Shown here one piece after another: positions 1 to 6,190 of a stretch of DNA of 10,553 nt. The first letter of the stretch is position 1; the number at the start of each line of letters is the position of its first letter. The translations under genes and the position numbers were made by a program. Below the pieces are notes generated by a model. It had not been told where the DNA came from. It searched no databases and worked only from the letters and a program-made list of their open reading frames with translations. Origin of the DNA: Flavobacteriales bacterium UBA2040 (GTDB taxonomy: Bacteria; Bacteroidota; Bacteroidia; Flavobacteriales_D; Crocinitomicaceae). The stretch lies in assembly GCA_002332715.1 (NCBI GenBank), contig DDBE01000172.1, positions 1-10,553 on the forward strand, given 5' to 3'.

Positions 1-120
1 ATAGGTGAAAACAACATTTCCCGCGAGACTCGTCGCATGCAGATGTGGTTGACGTGTAGCACGTTCAGAACCAGGCAGCAACTCTAGGTAACTTTGCGTG
101 AAACCGGTTGAGGCCACCAA
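1..120. other. Unassigned GC-richer segment at the window edge
   Basis: I see no gene here that I can name. The stretch is about 51% GC by count (61 of 120), clearly richer than the AT-rich flanking DNA, a contrast often shown by stable RNA genes in AT-rich genomes. Short inverted repeats are present: GCGA/TCGC (23-26 and 33-36), ACGTG-TAG-CACGT (52-64) and GCAA/TTGC (78-81 and 94-97). On the plus strand, frame 1 is open from the edge to a TAG at 85-87 (28 codons). On the minus strand one frame is open throughout. Neither translation resembles a family I recognise. It could be the 3' part of a structured RNA or of a rightward gene whose body lies outside the window. It does not show the GTTCRA T-arm of a tRNA or tmRNA. 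Confidence 0.25.
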
Positions 121-148
121 AAAAAATGCGCTTACGAGAAGCGCATTT
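118..148 (-). terminator. Intrinsic terminator of the fur-STAS-purA operon
   Basis: A perfect 10-bp inverted repeat (AAATGCGCTT at 124-133 and AAGCGCATTT at 139-148) encloses a 5-nt loop. On the minus strand the hairpin lies 30 nt past the purA stop codon and ends in a run of Us (the A tract at 118-126 read in reverse), the classic form of a Rho-independent terminator. The plus-strand side is also T-rich (146-165), so it may work in both directions and also end a rightward transcript entering from the left edge. Confidence 0.88.
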
Positions 149-177
149 AAAATTCTATTTTTATTTGCGTTCAATTC

Positions 178-1449
178 TTAATTGTTCAATGTTTGCGAAC
201 GGTCTGGACCAACGGAAACAACTTTTACAGGTACTTCCAATTTTTGTTCCAAATATTCCACGTATGCTTTCAATTCAGCCGGAGCATCAGTATAACTTGT
301 CAATTTTGTCAAATCTGTATTCCAACCTTTGATTTTTTCGTAAACAGGAATACATTCCATATTTGCGATATCGTAAGGTAAATAATCCATTCGTTTGCCA
401 TCAACGATATAATGTGTACAAACTTCAATTTCTTCAAACTTGTCCAATACGTCACCTTTCATCATCGACAATTCAGTAACGCCATTTATCATGATTGCGT
501 ATTTCAAAGCAGGTAAATCTATCCATCCACAACGTCTAGGTCGACCAGTTGTTGCGCCAAACTCAAATCCTTCTTTTCGAATTCTTTCACCGACTTCATC
601 GCTTAATTCAGTAGGGAAAGGACCACTTCCAACTCTTGTACAATACGCTTTGAAAATCCCTATAACGCGTCCTATAGAATTTGGCGGTACGCCAAGACCT
701 GTGCAGGTTCCAGCAGTTACCGTATTCGATGAAGTTACGAAAGGATAAGTTCCAAAATCAATGTCCAACATGGTTCCTTGTGCGCCTTCAGCCAAAATTT
801 TCTTTCCTGCTTTTCGAGCTTCGTATAAATATTGTTCGCTATCTACAGCTGGCAATCCTTTCAAAATTTCAATCCCTTTCATCCAAGGGCCTTCTAATTC
901 CGCTAGATTGTATTCGAAATCTTCGTAATGTTTCAAGATACCTTCGTGTTTTTCTACTAAGGCCTTGTACTTTTCTTTGAAATTGGGCAAATAAATGTCT
1001 CCAACACGAAGTCCATTTCTTCCCGTTTTGTCCATGTACGTTGGGCCAATTCCTTTCAAAGTTGAACCAATTTTATCTTTTCCTTTGGCGTGTTCTGAGG
1101 CAGCGTCTAATAAACGATGCGTAGGTAAAATCAAATGTGCTTTTTTCGAAATGACCATTCTCTTGGGTAAATCCAAGTTGAAAGGAGCCAATTTTTCCAA
1201 TTCAGCTTGAAAAATAACTGGATCAATTACTACACCATTTCCAATTAGGTTCATTACTCCATCTCTGAAAATGCCAGAAGGAATGGTGTGCAAGACGTGT
1301 TTATGACCTTCAAATTCTAAGGTGTGTCCAGCATTTGGTCCTCCTTGAAAACGAGCAATAATGTCGTATTGTGGAGTTAGTACGTCAACGATTTTTCCTT
1401 TTCCTTCGTCGCCCCATTGCAAGCCTAATAGTACATCTACTTGGGTCAT
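178..1449 (-). CDS. purA: Adenylosuccinate synthetase PurA
   Basis: PurA joins IMP and aspartate using GTP to give adenylosuccinate, the first step committed to AMP, in the cytoplasm. All hallmark motifs are present, numbered from the chosen start: the GTP/IMP loop QWGDEGKGK (11-19) with the catalytic Asp14, GGPNAGHT with His42 (the second catalytic residue), GPTYMDK (135-141), EGAQGT (221-226), TTGRPRRCGW (300-309) and GPDR (414-417). The 423-residue length is normal for the family. The frame is open further upstream (to 1512, inside the STAS gene), but homologues begin a few residues before the VDVLLGLQWGDEG segment, so I start at the ATG at 1449. The ATG at 1461 (MKNNMTQ) is an alternative and would overlap the STAS stop codon. 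Either way translation is probably coupled to the STAS gene. It is the last gene of the fur-STAS-purA operon and is followed by a strong terminator. Confidence 0.97.
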   Translation of the reverse strand: MTQVDVLLGLQWGDEGKGKIVDVLTPQYDIIARFQGGPNAGHTLEFEGHKHVLHTIPSGIFRDGVMNLIGNGVVIDPVIFQAELEKLAPFNLDLPKRMVISKKAHLILPTHRLLDAASEHAKGKDKIGSTLKGIGPTYMDKTGRNGLRVGDIYLPNFKEKYKALVEKHEGILKHYEDFEYNLAELEGPWMKGIEILKGLPAVDSEQYLYEARKAGKKILAEGAQGTMLDIDFGTYPFVTSSNTVTAGTCTGLGVPPNSIGRVIGIFKAYCTRVGSGPFPTELSDEVGERIRKEGFEFGATTGRPRRCGWIDLPALKYAIMINGVTELSMMKGDVLDKFEEIEVCTHYIVDGKRMDYLPYDIANMECIPVYEKIKGWNTDLTKLTSYTDAPAELKAYVEYLEQKLEVPVKVVSVGPDRSQTLNN

Positions 1450-1450
1450 A

Positions 1451-1801
1451 TTATTTTTCATTAAAATGTTGTAACGCCTCTTTTTGATTTGAATAGAGAC
1501 TAAATATTTCATTCAATTTTGTAAACGCAAATAGTTTGTCCATGTTATCATTTATGGAACAAACCACCGCATCACCATTTTTTGTTCTTGTTTTTGTCAA
1601 AGTCCGAATCAATACATTCAATCCGCTTGAATTGCAATTTTCTAGTTCGGTCAAATCGAAAACAACATTTTGAATTCCAGCCTCAAGTTCTTTTGCAATG
1701 GTGTCGTTCAAACACAGCGAATCACCTTCATTAATCAATTTTCCCTTCAAAAGAATAATTGCAGAACCATCTTGTTCACGTATGTCAACTGAGAAATCCA
1801 T
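1451..1801 (-). CDS. STAS-domain protein, anti-sigma factor antagonist-like
   Basis: This 116-residue single-domain protein has the SpoIIAA/RsbV fold signature: an N-terminal beta hairpin (DGSAIILLKGKL, 11-22), a strand VVFDLTEL (46-53), then the loop N-S-S-G-L (57-61) before the next helix. Ser58 or Ser59 corresponds to the serine phosphorylated by the cognate anti-sigma kinase in SpoIIAA/RsbV. By family analogy it would bind and inactivate an anti-sigma factor or take part in another partner switch. No kinase (RsbW/SpoIIAB) or PP2C phosphatase lies next to it here, so the partner is unknown. It starts 1 nt after the Fur-family gene stops and ends next to the purA start, so all three are almost certainly co-transcribed. 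It could instead be a structural STAS scaffold. The family call is firm; the role is inference. Confidence 0.88.
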   Translation of the reverse strand: MDFSVDIREQDGSAIILLKGKLINEGDSLCLNDTIAKELEAGIQNVVFDLTELENCNSSGLNVLIRTLTKTRTKNGDAVVCSINDNMDKLFAFTKLNEIFSLYSNQKEALQHFNEK

Positions 1802-1802
1802 G

Positions 1803-2255
1803 CTATTTTTTGTCGTTTTTTTTCTTTCTTACACCATAGAAATAAAGAGAATGGTGTTGTATTTCAACGCCAAGTATGTCCTCAATTGTCGCTTTTATAT
1901 TCTGAATTCTTGGATCGCAAAATTCTATAACTTCTCCCGTATCGGTGCAGATAACGTGATCGTGCTGTTTACTACCATGGGCTTTTTCGAATTGTGAATT
2001 GGACGCACTGAATTGGTGTTTACTAACTAAATTACAGGCCAACAATAAATCGATTGTGTTGTACAAAGTCGCTCTTGAAACTCGGTAATTGTGACTCTTC
2101 ATTTTGAAGTAAAGCGACTCAATATCGAAATGACCTTCGTAATCGTAAATTTCTGAGAGTATGACAAATCGTTCAGGAGTTTTCCTGTGACCATTTTGTT
2201 CCAGATATGCTGAAAAAATATCTTTAACTCTAGACTGTAAATCCTGATTAGACAT
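1803..2255 (-). CDS. Fur-family transcriptional regulator
   Basis: This 150-residue protein has Fur architecture: an N-terminal winged helix (about 8-85) with [15 protein letters not shown] (23-37) and the recognition helix [12 protein letters not shown] (60-71), then a dimerisation/metal domain with KQHDHVIC (96-103) and [10 protein letters not shown] (108-117). His98, Asp99 and His100 match the Fur HHDH metal site. The structural zinc CxxC seen in many Fur proteins reads C-T-D-T (103-106), keeping only the first Cys, and no second CxxC occurs at the C-terminus, which ends in a basic tail (KKKNDKK). It might therefore sense iron, zinc or peroxide, or work without structural zinc; the sequence does not decide. 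The start is the ATG at 2255. A TTG two codons upstream is possible but less likely. It is the first gene of an operon with the STAS gene and purA. Confidence 0.92.
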   Translation of the reverse strand: MSNQDLQSRVKDIFSAYLEQNGHRKTPERFVILSEIYDYEGHFDIESLYFKMKSHNYRVSRATLYNTIDLLLACNLVSKHQFSASNSQFEKAHGSKQHDHVICTDTGEVIEFCDPRIQNIKATIEDILGVEIQHHSLYFYGVRKKKNDKK

Positions 2256-2272
2256 GGTCAAAATACAAAGGT

Positions 2273-2299
2273 CAAATTTACGTATTTAAAAGCAATCAA
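2273..2299 (-). promoter_or_regulatory. Putative Bacteroidota-type promoter for the fur operon
   Basis: On the minus strand TAAATTTG (2280-2273) matches the Bacteroidota -7 consensus TAnnTTTG exactly and lies about 18 nt before the fur ATG, giving a very short leader. A TTG (2299-2297) could serve as the -33 element, but its 16-bp spacing is shorter than the usual 19 or so. Confidence 0.45.
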
Positions 2300-2353
2300 G
2301 GCCATTAGAATTGGCGATTGTGTATTACTTTCCGAAAGTGTTTATAATTCGAC

Positions 2354-2407
2354 GTTGACGTTGACTGTTTACCTTGACCAATTCACGGTAAATAGTCAAA
2401 GGTCAAC
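2354..2407. repeat. Long interrupted palindrome built from TTGAC/GTCAA units
   Basis: The two inner arms (2361-2373 TTGACTGTTTACC and 2387-2399 GGTAAATAGTCAA) pair over 13 bp with a single G-U, around a 13-nt loop. The outer arms GTTGAC (2354-2359) and GTCAAC (2402-2407) extend the stem by 6 bp across a small 1x2 bulge. A second pairing, TTGACC (2374-2379) with GGTCAA (2401-2406), competes with this fold. TTGAC occurs three times forward (2355, 2361, 2374) and GTCAA twice (2395, 2402). The element begins three bases past the terB-like stop codon on the minus strand and lacks a downstream U tract, so it is not a textbook terminator. It could be a 3' stabilising hairpin, a REP-like repeat or an operator upstream of fur. 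Confidence 0.75.
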
Positions 2408-2410
2408 AGC

Positions 2411-2833
2411 CTAAAGAATAGAATCTAGAATATCGTTACGGTCCATTCCGTTTTTCACTTTTTCAAGAATAAGCGGGTATTTTTCATCCAATCTTTCTTG
2501 CGTGAATCCTAGGGCGATTCCATAACGGTGAACCAAAATATCTTCTTTTGGATCGATTTCGCCGTCTACACAGATCATTTGCACCAATTGGATTAAACGC
2601 TCGTAACGCTCTTCGCGAGATACAGGTGGAATCATAGGGTAACTATTTGAATCGTTTTTCACGTCTTTCACTTGTTCGTCCGTTAACCCTAAACGGTTTG
2701 AAATACGTTCCAAAAGAGCTTTTTCTTCTTCTGCAACCATACCATCAATGCGTGCAAGCATAATTAAATTGCGGAAATGTCCTTTTTGACTTGATTGTTC
2801 TCCTGTTTCGAATCGATGTGCGATAGTACCCAT
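2411..2833 (-). CDS. TerB-like (tellurite resistance B family) protein
   Basis: A soluble, largely helical 140-residue protein. It contains two acidic motifs typical of TerB-like helical domains: ARIDGMVAEEE (27-37) and VQMICVDGEIDPKED (84-98), each followed by a predicted helix (ALLERISNRLGL, 39-50, and ILVHRYGIALGF, 99-110). In TerB the conserved acidic residues bind divalent metal. The family occurs in tellurite/stress-response ter operons but also as isolated genes of unknown role, as here: no terC, terD or terZ lies nearby, so resistance to tellurite should not be assumed. There is no signal peptide or membrane segment. The start ATG at 2833 has a -7-like element 18 nt upstream. The gene appears monocistronic and ends at the long palindrome. 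Confidence 0.75.
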   Translation of the reverse strand: MGTIAHRFETGEQSSQKGHFRNLIMLARIDGMVAEEEKALLERISNRLGLTDEQVKDVKNDSNSYPMIPPVSREERYERLIQLVQMICVDGEIDPKEDILVHRYGIALGFTQERLDEKYPLILEKVKNGMDRNDILDSIL

Positions 2834-2850
2834 GTAATAAATATTTTCGG

Positions 2851-2858
2851 CAAAGATA
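2851..2858 (-). promoter_or_regulatory. -7 promoter element for the terB-like gene
   Basis: The minus strand reads TATCTTTG, an exact match to TAnnTTTG, 18 nt before the ATG at 2833. I see no clear TTG at the -33 spacing, so the promoter may be weak or activator-dependent. Confidence 0.5.
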
Positions 2859-2916
2859 AGCTTTTCTTCATTTTAAAACTTGTCTTTCCACCAGAAAACA
2901 ATTCACAAAGTTCTGT

Positions 2917-2924
2917 TATCTTTG
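2917..2924 (+). promoter_or_regulatory. -7 promoter element for the SDR gene
   Basis: The plus strand reads TATCTTTG, 25 nt before the SDR start codon and identical to the divergent element used by the terB-like gene. No convincing -33 TTG is seen at the expected distance. Confidence 0.5.
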
Positions 2925-2949
2925 AGGGACTAATTTTTTAACCTTTAAT

Positions 2950-3741
2950 ATGTCTTTTAAGAACAAAACCGTTTGGGTAATTGGAGCATCTTCTGGAATA
3001 GGTGAGGAGCTTGCTAAACAACTGGCTAATGGGGGTGCTCGAGTGATTTTGTCGGCGAGAAATGTAGTGAGCTTGAACAAAGTGAAAGCCCAATTGACGA
3101 ACTCAGAAAAGCATATCGTTTTTCCTCTGGACCTTGAGAAATCAGCTGAAAATATTGGTAAAATCAGAAAAAAACTAGAATCTTTCGGAGAAATTCATTT
3201 TTTATTCAATAACGGAGGACTAAGTCAACGATCGGATGCTTTAGATACTGAAATTGCGGTCGACAAAAAGATAATGGAGATCGATTATTTTGGAAATATA
3301 GCATTGACTAAAGCCATTTTACCAATGTATAGAAAGCAAGGCTATGGACATATTCTAGTCGTTTCGAGTATTGCAGGAAAATTCGGATTTTATCTTCGCT
3401 CGGCTTATAGCGCTTCAAAACATGCCCTTCACGGGTTTTATGAGAGTTTACGGCTAGAAGAAGAGAAGAATAACATTCACGTCACTATCGTTTGCCCAGG
3501 GAAAATAAATACCCCAATTTCAACCAATGCATTGACTGGAAAAGGTGATGCCTACGGAGTAATGGACCACAATCAAGAAACTGGTATGCCAGTTGAGGTT
3601 TGTGTGAAAAGAATACTTCGAGCAGTTGAAAAAAACAAGTTCGAAGTTCTAATTGGCGGTAAAGAAACTTTCGCGGTGAGAATCAAACAATTGTCCTTTT
3701 CTTTATTCTATAAAATTATTAGACGTCAGAACTCAACCTAA
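2950..3741 (+). CDS. Short-chain dehydrogenase/reductase (SDR) family oxidoreductase
   Basis: A classical SDR of 263 residues with a Rossmann fold that should bind NAD(H) or NADP(H). Visible motifs are the cofactor loop GASSGIG (12-18), Arg37 after the second strand (SARN, which leans towards NADP), the FNNGG structural motif (86-90), the catalytic Ser at 139-140 (VVSSIAG) and the active site YSASK with Tyr153 and Lys157. After the catalytic region comes PGKINTPI (183-190). The extended C-terminus (RIKQLSFSLFYKIIRRQ) is basic and hydrophobic, as in DHRS7B-like SDRs, which may associate with membranes. The substrate cannot be read from the sequence. The gene is transcribed divergently from the terB-like gene and followed by its own terminator, so it is probably a single-gene unit. 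Confidence 0.93.
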   Translation: MSFKNKTVWVIGASSGIGEELAKQLANGGARVILSARNVVSLNKVKAQLTNSEKHIVFPLDLEKSAENIGKIRKKLESFGEIHFLFNNGGLSQRSDALDTEIAVDKKIMEIDYFGNIALTKAILPMYRKQGYGHILVVSSIAGKFGFYLRSAYSASKHALHGFYESLRLEEEKNNIHVTIVCPGKINTPISTNALTGKGDAYGVMDHNQETGMPVEVCVKRILRAVEKNKFEVLIGGKETFAVRIKQLSFSLFYKIIRRQNST

Positions 3742-3815
3742 TAAGAGTTTGCTTCGTATTATTAGATACCTATTTTAATGCGGATAGTTTTGATTCAAAG
3801 CAATGAATGAAAAGC

Positions 3816-3856
3816 ATGCGTTTTTGTATTTTAAAAAATGACTAAACGCATTTTTC
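3816..3856 (+). terminator. Intrinsic terminator after the SDR gene
   Basis: ATGCGTTT (3816-3823) pairs with AAACGCAT (3844-3851). An inner ATTTT/AAAAT helix fills the loop, and the 3' arm runs straight into TTTTT (3851-3855). This fits a Rho-independent terminator 75 nt past the SDR stop. A weaker inverted repeat, CTAATAA/TTATTAG (3738-3744 and 3759-3765), overlaps the stop codon itself. The rest of the gap up to 3947 shows no gene. Confidence 0.7.
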
Positions 3857-3947
3857 AATACTTTTTCGCATTACGTTTTATTTGGTTAAGAAATAAGTCT
3901 GATGTCAATTCAATTTTCGTTAAATTCACGCTAAATCATAGTTATTT

Positions 3948-6032
3948 ATGAAACTACTTTTAACCGTTGCTGGATTCATGCTCAGCACTATTGGTATATC
4001 TCAAACTTTTTCTGGAGGAACAGGTCCAATATTGGACAATCAAACGATTGATATCCCCCTTATCGTATTGGGACTTCCGACATCCATTAATACTACATCA
4101 TTCGGATTGGAGGAAATATGCATCGATCTGAATCATACGTATTTGAATGATTTAACCGTTTCGTTATTGGCTCCTGATGGCACACTTGTAGAATTATTCT
4201 CGTCTGTTGGTGGTGGTGATGACGATATGCAAGTGACCTGTTTAAGATCGGATGCCGCAAATCCACTATCATCGGGAAGCGCACCATACAATGGAACCTT
4301 CCAACCGATGGGTCAAATGGGACTGGCAAACAATGGTCAAAACCCCAATGGAACTTGGTACTTGCGAATTCATGATGGAGCGGGAGCTGATGAAGGCGTA
4401 TTGAATACCTGGAATTTAACTTTCGGATCCAGTCCAGCGGATTACTTTCAATTTTCCGAATCTGATTTACCAATTGTTGTCATCAATACGAATGGACAAT
4501 CAATTCCCGATGAACCGAAAATCCTTGCTGATATGGGGATTATCTACAACGGCCCAGGAGTGCGGAATTACATGACTAATCCAATGAATGAATACGATGG
4601 AAGAATTGGAATTGAACGTCGTGGTAATTACTCAGCATCACTCCCGCAAAAACCTTATGCGCTTAAGCTTCAAGATAATTTAGGGAATCAAATTGATTCG
4701 TCTTTAATAGGGATGCCTGCTGAACATGATTGGTTATTGGTAGCGAATTACAATGATAAATCCTTCGCCCGAAACATTATTCCTTATCACATTTTTGATG
4801 AAATAGGTCATTACGCCCCGCGAACAAAATTGGTTGATGTCGTTTTGAATGGAGAGTACAAGGGCATTTACCTTTTGACAGAGAAGATCAAGCGTGATGC
4901 AAACCGAGTTGATGTTGACGACCTTTATCCCTTTGAAACTGCTCCACCTGATGTGACGGGAGGATACATTTTAAAAGTCGATTATTGGGACAATCAAAAC
5001 TCATGGCAACTAGCGAATAGTCCTATAGACCATCCAACGTTTGACATTCACATGGTCTATGTTTATCCAAAAGTTGTCAATATAGTAGGCGCTCAAACGA
5101 ATTTTATCCAAAACTATGTTGATCAATTTGAAACGGCGCTTTACGGACCTAATTTCGCTGATCCAATTAATGGTTTCAGAAAATACATTAGTACTCGCTC
5201 CTGGTTGGATTACTTCATTGTAAACGAATTAGCGAGGAATGGTGATGGTTTTAAAAAGAGTCGTTACTTCAATAAAGAGAAAGATCATTCGGATGGAAGT
5301 TTGGGCAAACTAAAAGCTGGACCCGTTTGGGATTTCGATTGGGCTTGGAAAGACATGTGGGATTGCATGTATGATGCAACGGATGGTTCTGAATGGGCAT
5401 ATAAGGTGAATGACTGTAATCCTGATGTATCGTCACCTGGTTGGTTTGTTCGCATGTTTGAAGATCCAATTTTTCAAGATGAAATGCGATGTCGATATGA
5501 AGATTTGCGAAGAAATGTGTTGAGTGAATCGTACTTACACGGATTGGTTGATTCTGTAGCGAATGTCGTAGATGAAAGTCAGGAATGGCATTATTTAACT
5601 TGGGGGCATATGGGGGCGGCAACGGGTACGCCAGAAGTTCCAGCTCCAGCTCAAACCTACGCTGAAGAAGTTCAACGCTTGAAAGATTGGATTACTCGAC
5701 GTTTGGACTGGTTGGATTTAAATATTCCTGGTACTTTGAATGGGTGTAGCATGACAGGCATTGCAGAAATCACCAATGAACCTAAGGTGGAAAGTTATCC
5801 GAATCCATTTCGAACGGATTTATCGTTAAGTGCGGAACATCAACCGTTGGCATGCACAATTAGAATTCTAGATCAAGCTGGAAGATTAATAAAACTGATT
5901 GATGTTGAACCGTCCGACTGGGTCAATAATGCACTGAAAATTGATGATTTGAATGATCTTACAACGGGGATTTATCTTTTTGAAATCTCATTGGATGGAA
6001 AGACGACAATAAAAAAATTGACGAAATTTTAA
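3948..6032 (+). CDS. Secreted P-domain/CotH-kinase protein with T9SS sorting domain
   Basis: A 694-residue, three-part secreted protein. Residues 1-19 form a signal peptide (KLLLTVAGFMLSTIGISQ) with no lipobox Cys. Residues about 45-160 form a proprotein-convertase P-type beta-sandwich (SFGLEEICIDLNHTYLNDLT, LLAPDGT, GTWYLRIHDGA, LNTWNLTF). Residues about 175-600 form a CotH kinase domain: ERRGNYS (223-229), KPYALKLQD (235-243), HDWLLVANYND (260-270), RTKLVDVVLNGEYKGIYLL (292-310), TGGYILKVD (337-345) and the metal-binding WDFDWAW (461-467, Asp462 and Asp464). Residues about 612-694 form a type IX secretion CTD: SYPNPF (616-621), then IRILDQAGRLI and the GIYLFEI...KKLTKF ending. The CotH family includes the Bacillus spore-coat protein kinase, so phosphorylation of secreted or surface proteins is plausible but unproven here. 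The upstream gap ends in the SDR terminator, and no strong promoter is visible. Confidence 0.9.
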   Translation: MKLLLTVAGFMLSTIGISQTFSGGTGPILDNQTIDIPLIVLGLPTSINTTSFGLEEICIDLNHTYLNDLTVSLLAPDGTLVELFSSVGGGDDDMQVTCLRSDAANPLSSGSAPYNGTFQPMGQMGLANNGQNPNGTWYLRIHDGAGADEGVLNTWNLTFGSSPADYFQFSESDLPIVVINTNGQSIPDEPKILADMGIIYNGPGVRNYMTNPMNEYDGRIGIERRGNYSASLPQKPYALKLQDNLGNQIDSSLIGMPAEHDWLLVANYNDKSFARNIIPYHIFDEIGHYAPRTKLVDVVLNGEYKGIYLLTEKIKRDANRVDVDDLYPFETAPPDVTGGYILKVDYWDNQNSWQLANSPIDHPTFDIHMVYVYPKVVNIVGAQTNFIQNYVDQFETALYGPNFADPINGFRKYISTRSWLDYFIVNELARNGDGFKKSRYFNKEKDHSDGSLGKLKAGPVWDFDWAWKDMWDCMYDATDGSEWAYKVNDCNPDVSSPGWFVRMFEDPIFQDEMRCRYEDLRRNVLSESYLHGLVDSVANVVDESQEWHYLTWGHMGAATGTPEVPAPAQTYAEEVQRLKDWITRRLDWLDLNIPGTLNGCSMTGIAEITNEPKVESYPNPFRTDLSLSAEHQPLACTIRILDQAGRLIKLIDVEPSDWVNNALKIDDLNDLTTGIYLFEISLDGKTTIKKLTKF

Positions 6033-6097
6033 AAAGTGTTATACAATTTCAATAAAATCCATGACTTTGCGCTCGCTCTGCCAGAGAGAACACAAAT

Positions 6098-6178
6098 GCC
6101 TTGGTGGCGGAATTGGTAGACGCGCTGGATTCAAAATCCAGTGCCTTCGGGCGTTCGGGTTCGATTCCCGCCAAAGCT
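6098..6178 (+). tRNA. tRNA-Leu (anticodon CAA), irregular 3' half
   Basis: The cloverleaf is recognisable: acceptor GCCTTGG (6098-6104), D stem GCG/CGC (6107-6109 and 6121-6123), anticodon stem CTGGA/TCCAG with loop TTCAAAA (6130-6136, anticodon CAA at 6132-6134, reading UUG codons), a class II variable arm GCC-TTCG-GGC (6143-6152), and T loop TTCGATT (6160-6166). CCA is not encoded, so it must be added after transcription. The 3' part is odd. Only 11 bases separate the T loop from the discriminator instead of 12, so T6155 has no partner. The acceptor 3' strand CCAAAGC (6171-6177) pairs with one C-A mismatch, and the discriminator would be T6178 rather than the usual A of leucine tRNAs. It may still work, or it may be a decaying copy. 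Confidence 0.85.
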
Positions 6179-6190
6179 ACAAAAGAAAAA

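Noticed and set aside
65-85. Resemblance to bacterial SRP RNA domain IV (TCAG ... AGCA) on the plus strand
   Set aside because: The GGAA tetraloop and its stem are missing, only 8 non-complementary bases separate the two motifs, and flanking arms pair poorly.
100-119. Possible tRNA/tmRNA 3' end because of GGCCACCA before the A tract
   Set aside because: No T arm (GTTCRA with flanking stem) lies upstream, which a tRNA or tmRNA must have.
193-980. Plus-strand open frames of 60-100 codons opposite purA
   Set aside because: They are antisense to a clearly conserved gene, overlap one another and resemble no family.
1450-1512. Longer PurA start inside the STAS gene
   Set aside because: The extra 21 residues (KYLVSIQIKKRRYNIL...) are the STAS coding sequence in another frame and are not part of the PurA family N-terminus.
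2256-2261. TTG start giving a two-residue longer Fur-family protein
   Set aside because: An ATG follows immediately, and a TTG start is rarer; the difference does not affect any domain.
2351-2407. CRISPR-like repeats from the TTGAC copies
   Set aside because: The units are 5-7 bp, in mixed orientation and without spacer-sized intervals, and no cas gene is present in the window.
2411-2833. Tellurite-resistance function for the TerB-like gene
   Set aside because: No terC, terD, terZ or related gene is adjacent; family membership alone does not show resistance.
4093-4473. Minus-strand open frame of 126 codons opposite the CotH gene, and a similar one at 5269-5622
   Set aside because: The translations are His/Pro/Ile-rich with no family resemblance, as expected for shadow frames of a conserved gene.
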